Assembly: GCF_009905375.1 (NCBI RefSeq) | Contig: NC_133652.1 | Coordinates: forward strand, 117,658,971 to 117,722,970 | Length of the DNA: 64,000 nucleotides | Direction: 5' to 3' | DNA from: Apium graveolens | Lineage: Eukaryota > Streptophyta > Magnoliopsida > Apiales > Apiaceae | Part shown: positions 45,855 through 54,337 of the stretch, in pieces | How the letters are laid out: every line of letters starts with the position of its first letter | Position numbering within the stretch: position 1 is the stretch's first letter | Translations under genes and position numbers: made by a program | Notes under the pieces: model-generated | What the model was told of the DNA's origin: nothing | The model's input: only the letters and a program-made list of their open reading frames with translations | Databases searched by the model: none

Positions 45855-47610
45855 AATTAGAAATTAAAATTATAAAGTGTAGTATTTTTAAACCTAAATA
45901 AAAAATATAATGCAACTTCCAGAATAAAATATTATGTGAAAAATATATTAAAAAAATGAAAGGTAGAACATATAATAAAATTTTATAAAGAGAGTGTAGT
46001 ACTTGAAATTATAAAGTGTATACTTTTAAACCTAAATAAAAAATATAATGCAACTTGCAGAATCAAATATTATGTGAAAAATATATTAAAAAAATAGAGT
46101 GCATACATATTATAGATTTTTTATAAACAAAATGTGGTACTTTAAAATCTAAATAAAAAAATATAATTTAACATGCAGAACACTTATTATCTAAAAAATA
46201 TATTCAAAAATAAAGTTGTAGTTAGCCTAATAAAAATTAGAGTGTAATATATTTGATGTGGAGTAAATGACAAAAAAAGTATTTATGCATAAATAAATAT
46301 TTAGTACTTTTAAACCTAAATAAAAACATAATGCAACTTCCATAATAAGGATGTACTGCACTTGGAAAAGATTGTCCTCCATTTAAATATTATGCATCCT
46401 CCCAAGCATTGGGTTGTAGAGTTGGGTTCAGTGGAGACCCATATTGTTTGGTGACCCTGTGCCTTAGATTTTGTAAGATTGTGCGGTTAGAGATGAATGC
46501 AAAGTGAGAGAAGATTAATACTAATAAACCTAAATATAATGTAATATGTATATAAATATTATATGAAAAATATATTAAAAAAATTAAGTGCTGAAGTTTA
46601 TAAATAGAGTGTAGTAGTTTAAATTATAAAGTGTAGTACATTTAAACCTAAATAAAAAAATGTAACAAGATTACAAGCTTACGTGAAAATTTTATTAAAA
46701 AAATAGAGTGCAGAACATATCATACAACCTTTTATAAATAGAGTGTAGTACTTCAAATTATAAAATTTGGTACTTTTAAATCTAAATAAAAAAATTAATG
46801 TAACATGCAGAATAAAATATTATGTGAAAAAATATATTAAAAAATTGTATAACATATTGTAGAACTTTATAAATAGAATGTAGTACTTAAATTAAAAAAT
46901 ATAATACTTTTAAACCAAAATAAAAAATATAATGTAACTCGCACAGTAAAATATTATGTGAAAAAGTATATTCAAAAAATGAAAGGCAAAACATATTATA
47001 GAATTTTATAAATAAAGTGTAGTATTTAAAATTATAAAGTGTAGTACTTTTAAACCTAAATAAAAAATATAATGCAACTTGCAAAATATAATATTATGTG
47101 AAAAATATATTAAAAAAATGAAAGATATAACATGTAATAGAATTTTATAAAGAGAGTGTAGTACTTAAAATTATAAAGTGTAGTACTTTTAAACCTAAAT
47201 AAAAAATATAATGCAACTTGCATAATCAAATATTATGTGAAAAATATATTAGAAAAAAATAGAGTGCATACATATTGTAGATTTTTTATAAACAAAATGT
47301 GGTACTTTAAAATCTAAATAAAAAAATATAATTTAACATGCAGAACACATATTATCTAAAAAATATATTCAAAAATAAAGTTGTAGTGCATAACTTAGCC
47401 TAATAAAAATTAGAGTGTAATATATTTGATTTGGAGTAAATGATAAAAAAAGTATTTATGCATAAATAAATATTTAGTACTTTTAAACCTAAATAAAAAC
47501 ATAATGCAACTTGCATAATAAGAATGTACTGCACTTGAAAAAGATTGTCCTCCATTTAAATATTATGCATCCTACTATGCATCCTCCCAAGCATTGAGCT
47601 GTATAATATA
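45855..47610. repeat. AT-rich ~140-bp tandem repeat array with higher-order duplication
   Basis: Units of about 140 bp recur: TGTAGTACTTTTAAACCTAA, then AATATAATGCAACTTGC, then TATTATGTGAAAAATATATT, then TTTTATAAA. Starts fall near 45874, 46014, 46893, 47036 and 47177. A longer block, including AGATTGTCCTCCATTTAAAT and CATCCTCCCAAGCATTG, occurs near 46369 and again near 47539, so a ~1.17 kb segment is duplicated. No coding potential; short frames inside are repeat artefacts. Confidence 0.75.
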
Positions 47611-47969
47611 CTTGCATAATAGAGTAATTAAGGCAGAATATTGATTTGTACTAGCAACTACAAACTACAGATTATAAGATTTCATTTGTTTAATGCATAG
47701 AATAGAGTGCATCACACCTGTACTAAATGATCATTATAATTCTTTATTAATTTTTCAAAAACTAATAACATTTATTATACATATTTAAGCAGAGAATAAA
47801 TTGAGTCACTAATATCTTAAAGAATTTTTTTATAAAAAAATTATACTTTAATTATAATTTTATTTTACATCAAACTAAGTTAGTGAATGAAAGTTATATT
47901 AACGTACTACAATATTATTAAAAAAAATTGTGAGCAATTTCAATTTTAATTTTCTAGTTTTTCATTTAA
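47611..47969. other. unassigned AT-rich sequence
   Basis: I see no gene and no clear repeat. It ends at the TTAAT duplicated by insertion of element D. Confidence 0.4.
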
Positions 47970-47974
47970 TTAAT

Positions 47975-49053
47975 TGTTATTCCTAGAGGACTAACAATGA
48001 GATTTACAGAAGGGGGGTTGAATGTAAATCTCAAAACTTTTTCAGGTTTTGAGAAGTTTATTAAAGCAGTGTGTTCTAGATGAACAAGTGTATGAATTGC
48101 TTTGAGCTAATGCAGACAGATATATATTCAAACACAAAATGTAAAGAACACAACAAACTTTAAAAACTTTTCTGGTGGATTTGTTGTTCCACCAGAGATG
48201 GTATATTAGAAAATCTGTGTTCAACAATGTTGATCACAGCTGCATCCTAGTACAAACTAGATGAATTTTCTCTCAAGATATTTCTTAACAGCTCTGGAAA
48301 ATCTCTCTCTAATTACTAGCTTCTTCTTGGTTTATATATTACCAAGTGTACAAGTGAAAAACAATATAAAATTACAATAGTAAAATAAGTTCTTCACTTG
48401 CTTCTTTTCCTGTTCACTCCAGTACTTTGTTGACTATTGCATCTTTGTACTAAAGAAGAACGGCTGCTTTTTCTGTTGATCCTGAAATTCGGCTGCCACA
48501 TCTCAGTTTTCTCTGTCAACCCATGTGCCTCTGTCTGTAGGTACAACTACCACTTATCAACGGCTAATTAGCAGAACATCCGTTGAAGCTTTCATCCGTT
48601 AATGACTTCATCCGTTGAAGGATGTTATCCGTTGAAGCTTTCATCCGTTGATGCATTTATCCGTTGATGCTCTCATCCGTTGAAGGATGTTATCCGTTGA
48701 AGCTTTAGAGACATCCGTTGAAGCTTAGCTTCTCATCCGTTGAAGGTCTTTAAGTCATCCGTTGATACCACTTCATTTATACAAAATTACAAGGCATGAA
48801 ATATTTACAATTGGCCTTCCTATCTGCATATCATCTAGTAGTCAACATGACTTATAGTTTCTCTCAACTTCTAAGAATTACATTTTAAATACAGAGACTG
48901 AAATATGCTACAATACTAGACTTATTTCTAAGTAAAGCTACACCATCAACGGATAGCCAAAGTGGTCTTATCCGTTGAGGCTACTGACACTAAATTTCTA
49001 CTTAAGTATTTTGTTAAACATATCATCAAACTAATGCACATATATTCCTAACA
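47975..49053 (-). repeat. 3' LTR of element D
   Basis: The repeat is 1079 bp, TGTTATTCC...TTCCTAACA on the plus strand. It holds ten perfect ATCCGTTGA copies at 48578-48765 and an inverted pair at 48946-48978. The TATA box on the minus strand (GTAATATATAAACC) is near 48333. Confidence 0.95.
48578..48978. repeat. ATCCGTTGA motif array in element D LTR
   Basis: Ten perfect copies plus one variant (ATCCGTTAA) lie in the same orientation within 190 bp, with spacing of about 12-25 bp. A TCAACGGAT/ATCCGTTGA inverted pair follows. The array lies upstream of the LTR TATA box on the coding strand. The other LTR has the same array at about 60750-61150. Confidence 0.9.
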
Positions 49054-49063
49054 ATCTCCCCCT
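49054..49063 (-). other. polypurine tract of element D
   Basis: Minus-strand AGGGGGAGAT lies directly before the LTR start TGTTAGG. Confidence 0.85.
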
Positions 49064-49244
49064 ATTTATGTCTATAAGAATTGTAGGCATAAATTCAGGG
49101 TTAACTTGATGATAACAAAACACTTAACAAATATTTGAATTGAAACTAAGTAGAAATATAAAAGTGCTGCAAAAGTGTATGTACTAGGAGGTAATTGAAG
49201 ATTTACAGTATTTCCAAGGGTGCTCCTCTAGCCTGAGCAAATCA

Positions 49245-51119
49245 TTATTTTCTTCTTTGTTCCCTGGTTTTCTTTCCTAGCCCTTTGTCATTTTCCTCAA
49301 ATTGGAGTTGGAGTTGTCTGAAGAATTCAGCTTCATCTTCATCACTGATATCCAACTTAGATTGCATTTCTTTGAGAGTTTCATTGCTGGCAATCTTGAG
49401 TTGGTCTTCAAGTCTGAAAAATCTTCTGACTCCTTTGTCATCTCTAAATTCCATCAACCAATGAGGTGATTTGTGAATTTTAGTTCCCCTTTCTTGTATG
49501 AGTAAGGTTCTGGGCAAAGCATTTGGTTCCCTCCAAGTCTTCCTTATGTTGGCAATCTTGTTGAGAATTTCAGTCTTGGCTGTTCTGGTAAAGCCAGAAT
49601 CCTTTTTGATGGCTGAAAAGACTCTGATCAAGGTAGAGTAGCCTTCATTTAGAATCCTGTAGAGAGGCCATGTTCTTTCCCCAGCTCCCTTATATCTGAA
49701 AACCAATCTCTCTGGTAGCTGTCTGTAGGCAGCTATTCCCCTTACTTCCTCCAGCTCATCCAGATAGAGATTAATGTCTGAAGCTTCTTTTATGTCACAG
49801 ATGTGAACATAATCATCTTTAGAAATGGGTGGCTTAGGGTTAGGTTTTTGTTTTTGAGTGAATTTCTTAGAGGTTAGGGGAGGTGTAGATTTAGATTTTC
49901 TTTTCTGTTTCTTTGGTAGTGGTAGAGTGGTTAAAAAGGTAGGCAATGTGATGTTGTCCCAATCAATAGGTTCCTCTTTTGGAATGATTGGTTCACCATG
50001 GATATTTATAGAGGGATCAGCAACAAAAGGTTTAGGTATGGAAGGTAGTGGTTTAGATATAGATTTGGTATCTTCAGGGTTATCTTCACTCCTTCTGTGT
50101 GCCTTGGCCTTTCTTCTGTTTCCCTTCTGCCATTCCTCTCTTTCTTCCATATTTTCACCAAATATGCTCCCAAGAACCTCATCTAAGTTAGCAATCTTTT
50201 CTTCACCCCTGACTTCAATTCCTTTCATTTCTTCAACTTGGCTTGACTTTAGCTGTTTTTCAAGCTTTGCTTGTGCTCTTTTGTCAGCCTTGAGTTTTAC
50301 AGCTTCTTTCTTCAACCTTCTGGTTTCTTCCCTTTTGGCCTTTAGAAATTTGGGATGTCCTTGCATCACACAGATACTCTTTCCCTCTCTATAGATAAAG
50401 GCCATGTCCATTCTCTCACCCTTGTCCTTGGTCTCCTTCTTCTTTATGATGCTTGCACTTAGAACTTTGTCTCCATCAGGTTTTGGAAGAGGAAAGTCTA
50501 CTTCCTGCATCTGAGCAAAGTCTAGGGGATTCTTTGTGGAGTCCATACTGGATCTAGTGTTAGGCTTTAGAACCATAGGTTTTAAATTCTTGAAAGAAGT
50601 CTCTCCAACCTTATTTCTCCCTACTGGCTTGAGCTCCATGTTGATTGGTTCAATCTTTGTGCTAAATTTCACAGATGTTGATTTATTTTGTGTAGAACCA
50701 AACACCAATTGCAACCTTTCATCAATTCTCCTCCATTGTTCTTTCATTTGTATTTCAGCTGCTGCTTGCTGAATCAAATCAATTCCATCAGGTTTTCCCT
50801 TGATTTGAATGATTGGAGAGGTAGTGATGGCAGGAACTAGCACTTTAGATATCTGAATCTTTGTAGAGGGCTCTCCTTCCCCTTCCCTTTTATTCTCCCC
50901 CTTTTTGTTATCATCAAGGAGAGGGGTCAAGCCTTGTGCTTTTGCCAGCTGCATTAGGAGATTGGTTTGAGATTGTTGGTTGAGAAGAAGGGTGGCCACA
51001 GAATCTTCAATTCCTTGAACTCTGTCTTCCAACTTGGCCAGCCTTTGTTCAGTAACTGATTCCTTTTTCAATCTCGAAACCAAGTCCTGCAAAGTACCAT
51101 AGGGCATGACTGAATCCAA
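49245..51119 (-). CDS. element D ORF3 (C-terminal part of the accessory gene)
   Basis: This 624-codon frame overlaps the end of ORF2 by about 70 bp in another frame. Its first residues (DSVMPYGTLQDLVSRL) continue naturally from ORF2 if one base of the A8 run at 51120-51127 is skipped, so ORF2 and ORF3 look like one ~1,500-residue protein. It has a coiled coil (residues about 20-60, LAKLEDRVQGIEDSVATLLL), Lys/Glu-rich linkers including a long heptad-like stretch near residues 260-300, and a compact C-terminal domain (about 430-600) with YLDELEEVRGIAAYRQLPER, WPLYRILNEGYSTLIRVF and HWLMEFRDDKGVRRFFRLED. No membrane segment. I do not recognise the C-terminal domain; element B has a counterpart that is similar only in character. 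Confidence 0.75.
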   Translation of the reverse strand: MDSVMPYGTLQDLVSRLKKESVTEQRLAKLEDRVQGIEDSVATLLLNQQSQTNLLMQLAKAQGLTPLLDDNKKGENKREGEGEPSTKIQISKVLVPAITTSPIIQIKGKPDGIDLIQQAAAEIQMKEQWRRIDERLQLVFGSTQNKSTSVKFSTKIEPINMELKPVGRNKVGETSFKNLKPMVLKPNTRSSMDSTKNPLDFAQMQEVDFPLPKPDGDKVLSASIIKKKETKDKGERMDMAFIYREGKSICVMQGHPKFLKAKREETRRLKKEAVKLKADKRAQAKLEKQLKSSQVEEMKGIEVRGEEKIANLDEVLGSIFGENMEEREEWQKGNRRKAKAHRRSEDNPEDTKSISKPLPSIPKPFVADPSINIHGEPIIPKEEPIDWDNITLPTFLTTLPLPKKQKRKSKSTPPLTSKKFTQKQKPNPKPPISKDDYVHICDIKEASDINLYLDELEEVRGIAAYRQLPERLVFRYKGAGERTWPLYRILNEGYSTLIRVFSAIKKDSGFTRTAKTEILNKIANIRKTWREPNALPRTLLIQERGTKIHKSPHWLMEFRDDKGVRRFFRLEDQLKIASNETLKEMQSKLDISDEDEAEFFRQLQLQFEENDKGLGKKTREQRRK

Positions 51120-53787
51120 TTTTTTTTGAAGTGAAGGATTTCAAGTCAGCAATATCTTTCCTGAGATCATCTAGACTCATATCTTGCTTTACTTTCTGCA
51201 ACTTCATGAGATGCAGTGAGTCCAGGTGAGCTTGGAGGATAGCCTTGATATTTGCATTTGAAGTGTTCTGAATGGCCTGTTGAATAGTGATGATTTGTTT
51301 GACCAAGTGGACATTGAATTCACCTGTTCTATGCTCCTTAGTCAAGGCCCATTCAGGTAGATTAGGAATGGAATTAGGGTCTTCATCTCCCCCTATGTTC
51401 ATGCTTCCATCAGAAGAAATAGAGTCATCATCATCAGAATTTACTCCAAATTCCTCAGATGGCTCACCAGCTGTAGAAGGCATCCTGTTAATAGCAGCTT
51501 TATCCCTTTGAAGAGATTCTGTTGAGTGCACTAGATGTAGTGTCCTCTCTGCCTCCTCATTGCCCTGAGCAGCCAACAGTTGATAGGCTGTCACAGGATG
51601 AGTAAAAGTGTCAGCATCCAAGGAAATGTTATCAATTACAGCTTTGTAATGTTGCTGAAATTGTCTTTCCTTTTCAGCATCATCCACAATCATTGACTCA
51701 TGAGCAATGGCTGGTTCCACCCTTGTATCAACTGTACCTGCTTTTCTCTCTTTTTCTCTATGTTCTTGCATCAGGGGCTCCCCCTGGCTCACACATCTCA
51801 CTCCCTCACCTTCACCTTCTAAGGTGGTACTCCACTCACTGACTTTTGCCATGCTGGAAGAAATAGCATGCATTTTTGTGCTCTCAATCTCTCCTTTTGC
51901 CTGGGAGCAACCCAGCCTCTCACTCAAATTTTCACTCCCTGCCCTCAATCCTAAAAGTGATTGCACAGTATTCATGTCTTCTACACTTGGAATCATTTCA
52001 GTTATTTGTGTAGAGACTATCAACGGATGTGGAATATCCGTTGAAGTTGAAACTGTTGTTATCAACGGATAACTGCTATTAAGCTTATCCGTTGAAGAGC
52101 AACCACTTGTCAACGGATGAGTGATATCCGTTGAAGAAGGAAAAGAAGATGAAATTGAAAGTGATATAATTGTTGAATCTGTATAGATTGATTTGATATG
52201 TGTTGATACAGATCCTTCAATTATATCTGAAAGAATTTGCGGGTGATCCAACAAATCATCTAAAAGATGATGATCACCTGTATTTGAGTGGGGCTCCTCC
52301 CTGAGTTGTAAAGAGGGAGAATCAGGAATTGATGGGAATAACATATCCACATCCAGAGATGGTGAAGAAGTATTTGGTGATTGATGTGTAGTTATTGTGA
52401 GAGAATGGGGCTGTGACTCCACATTTATTGGAGTCACATCAAACTGAGTTTGAGAAGGCACAGAGACAGATGGATGTATCTGTGCAGTGTGTGCACCCTG
52501 TGTAGAAGATTGGGTTCTAGCCTTCTTCCTTCTAATAAAAGCTTTTGTAGGTGAGTGTTTGGCTTTAGTGTCCCTCCCTCTTTTGTTCTGTGTTCCTGGT
52601 TGGGAACTCTTTTCAATGGTAACATCCTTTTGGGAGGATGCTACTAGGGATGTGCTAGAAACCTTTTCAACCACCACAGCTTTTTGAGAAACTGGGGCTT
52701 GGCTAGCTTGGGAAGCACTCAACTCTCCTTCCTTATCCTGGGGGTTTCTTTGATGTTCACCCCTCCCCTCACCACTCACACCCTGTTCACTTCCCTCAGG
52801 GTTAATGGTTGTTGTTACAACTGTTGTCTTTTGAGAAACAACAGAGGTGGTTTTCTTTGTCTTGGATTTTGAAAGTTTAGATTTGGTGACCTTGGTAGAA
52901 ATCTGTTGGGGCATTGACACAGATTTCATGGCCACACTAGAAGATAAAGAAATAGAGGGGTTGGAAGAAGTAGGAGTTGTAGAAGCAATTACCTCACCTA
53001 CCTGGGGTGCATTCATGATTGGTAAATATACCAATTGCACACTGCTGTTTAGATCCATTCTCTTCAAGTCTGCAAGAACTCTTTTCTCTTGTGCCCAGCA
53101 CTTGAGTTTATTATTCTCATTGATTATGACTAAACCTTCATCAACATGGTTAGCCAATAACATAAAGAATCTAGCATAATAGATGTTATTAGGTCTATTA
53201 GCTTTGTTACCTAATCTAGTACCTAATTCTAGCATCACATAGTTGCTAAAGTTAAAGTACCTATCAGAAACAAGCATATAGAACATATTAACAAGAGATG
53301 AAGTTATGGCATCAAAATTACTAATTTTCCCAGAGAAAACCTTTATGAAGGCATCCCCAAGAAAACTCCATTCTTTCCTAAGGCCTTTTCGTCTAATACC
53401 CCCTAAATTAGCAGAGTTAAGAGAGTAACCTATGGAATCTAACATGCTGGATACATCACTATCAGTGTGTGGTGTCATGGCATTGTTCTCAGGTAATTTA
53501 AAACATGCTTGTAAGTCATCACAGTTAATACAGTGATTTTTACCTTTGAGAGTGAAGGAGATAGTCATATCCATGGAGTTGAACTCAGCAGTTGTCCAAA
53601 TCTCCTCAACTACTTCACAGAAAATCGTTGGGGCTTCCAGCATTGCATAGCTAAGTTTACAGTTTTTGATGAAGTCCATCATTTTGTGATAATCTGAGTG
53701 GGCTTCATTCTTTTCTACCAGAGCTATGAAATTGTTCTTCTCGTAGATGAACCCAGATTGAGACATAATCTTCACGACTGGTGCCAT
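51049..53787 (-). CDS. element D accessory gene ORF2 (N-terminal part)
   Basis: The open frame extends back to 53886, but I choose ATG 53787 (MAPVVKIMSQSGF). It aligns with the MAPK/MAQN starts of B and A, and the TATA box lies about 110 bp upstream. The N-terminal domain (~250 residues) carries EIWTTAEF, LRKEWSFLGDAFIKVF, RYFNFSNYVMLELGTRL and YYARFFMLL, the family signature. A long Ser/Thr/Gln/Pro-rich region with basic KKTT and KAFIRRKKAR blocks (possible nuclear localisation) follows. A Ser/Thr-rich stretch at 52020-52134 contains six copies of the element motif, encoding STD and HPL. An amphipathic helical region ends the frame. No signal peptide, so an envelope function is unlikely. Confidence 0.78.
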   Translation of the reverse strand: MAPVVKIMSQSGFIYEKNNFIALVEKNEAHSDYHKMMDFIKNCKLSYAMLEAPTIFCEVVEEIWTTAEFNSMDMTISFTLKGKNHCINCDDLQACFKLPENNAMTPHTDSDVSSMLDSIGYSLNSANLGGIRRKGLRKEWSFLGDAFIKVFSGKISNFDAITSSLVNMFYMLVSDRYFNFSNYVMLELGTRLGNKANRPNNIYYARFFMLLANHVDEGLVIINENNKLKCWAQEKRVLADLKRMDLNSSVQLVYLPIMNAPQVGEVIASTTPTSSNPSISLSSSVAMKSVSMPQQISTKVTKSKLSKSKTKKTTSVVSQKTTVVTTTINPEGSEQGVSGEGRGEHQRNPQDKEGELSASQASQAPVSQKAVVVEKVSSTSLVASSQKDVTIEKSSQPGTQNKRGRDTKAKHSPTKAFIRRKKARTQSSTQGAHTAQIHPSVSVPSQTQFDVTPINVESQPHSLTITTHQSPNTSSPSLDVDMLFPSIPDSPSLQLREEPHSNTGDHHLLDDLLDHPQILSDIIEGSVSTHIKSIYTDSTIISLSISSSFPSSTDITHPLTSGCSSTDKLNSSYPLITTVSTSTDIPHPLIVSTQITEMIPSVEDMNTVQSLLGLRAGSENLSERLGCSQAKGEIESTKMHAISSSMAKVSEWSTTLEGEGEGVRCVSQGEPLMQEHREKERKAGTVDTRVEPAIAHESMIVDDAEKERQFQQHYKAVIDNISLDADTFTHPVTAYQLLAAQGNEEAERTLHLVHSTESLQRDKAAINRMPSTAGEPSEEFGVNSDDDDSISSDGSMNIGGDEDPNSIPNLPEWALTKEHRTGEFNVHLVKQIITIQQAIQNTSNANIKAILQAHLDSLHLMKLQKVKQDMSLDDLRKDIADLKSFTSKKIGFSHALWYFAGLGFEIEKGISY

Positions 53788-53895
53788 TGTTGTGAGTAGA
53801 AATTGCAGAGAATAACTTGAAGGTTTTGCAGAGAGAAAATGGTAAATGCTTGAAATTCTAAGAAAGCGTAAAGTAATAATGAACAATCAGAAGGG

Positions 53896-53904
53896 CTTAT
53901 ATGC
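53896..53904 (-). promoter_or_regulatory. putative ORF2 promoter (TATA box) of element D
   Basis: Minus-strand GCATATAAG lies about 110 bp before ATG 53787, with a pyrimidine-rich leader between them. It is just downstream of a motif cluster (54098-54251), the same order as in the LTR. Confidence 0.5.
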
Positions 53905-54034
53905 TTTCAAAGAAAAAGAAATAAATAAAGGATTAATCAATAAGTAGGTGTTAGTGAATTTCAGCCGTTTAAGAATAAACTGTAAGTATTCTAATAACTA
54001 CCTTTAAAACCAATACATACAGATGTATGTATGG

Positions 54035-54251
54035 TATCAACGGTTAAGAAAATAGAATCAACGGCTGTGAAACACCTCAAACGTCTGATGTGACATTTCA
54101 ACGGATAATGTAAATTGTCATCCGTTGAAAGGTACTTCAGCTTTATCCGTTGACGGATAAAAGTTCCAGAGATATACTTGTCTTTCAACGGATAATGAAT
54201 ATCCGTTGATAGAGCAATTTTGACTTTCAACGGATAGGGAACATCCGTTGA
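54035..54251. repeat. TCAACGGAT/ATCCGTTGA motif cluster upstream of ORF2 in element D
   Basis: There are seven perfect copies in both orientations within 155 bp (54098-54251), plus weaker variants TCAACGGTT and TCAACGGCT near 54038 and 54059. The spacer between the pol stop and the ORF2 promoter is otherwise non-coding. Confidence 0.9.
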
Positions 54252-54337
54252 TGGAATAAACTTTGTTAAAAGTCAAATTTGTTCTAGCAGCTAATATATT
54301 TCAGGCTTCTCATCAAATTGCAAAGAAGACATGAATT

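Noticed and set aside
48042..48227. Identical 61-codon frames in both LTRs of element D (also 60215-60400)
   Set aside because: They lie in the LTR transcribed region, and identity follows from LTR duplication. No start context or domain supports a protein.
48578..48765. CRISPR-like short direct repeats
   Set aside because: This is a plant LTR, the repeat is only 9 bp, spacers are short and related, and no cas genes are possible here.
49858..50394. 178-codon plus-strand frame opposite ORF3 of element D
   Set aside because: It mirrors the Lys/Glu-rich coding strand as a Phe/Leu/Ser-rich antisense product and has no promoter or domain.
51049..53886. Retroviral-type envelope protein
   Set aside because: No signal peptide, transmembrane helix, furin-like site or cysteine pattern is visible. 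The long Ser/Thr-rich linkers and basic blocks point to an intracellular protein.
53788..53886. Upstream start of ORF2 in element D at 53886
   Set aside because: The extra 33 codons lie in the pyrimidine-rich leader after the TATA box and are not shared with ORF2 of A and B, which start with MAQ or MAP.
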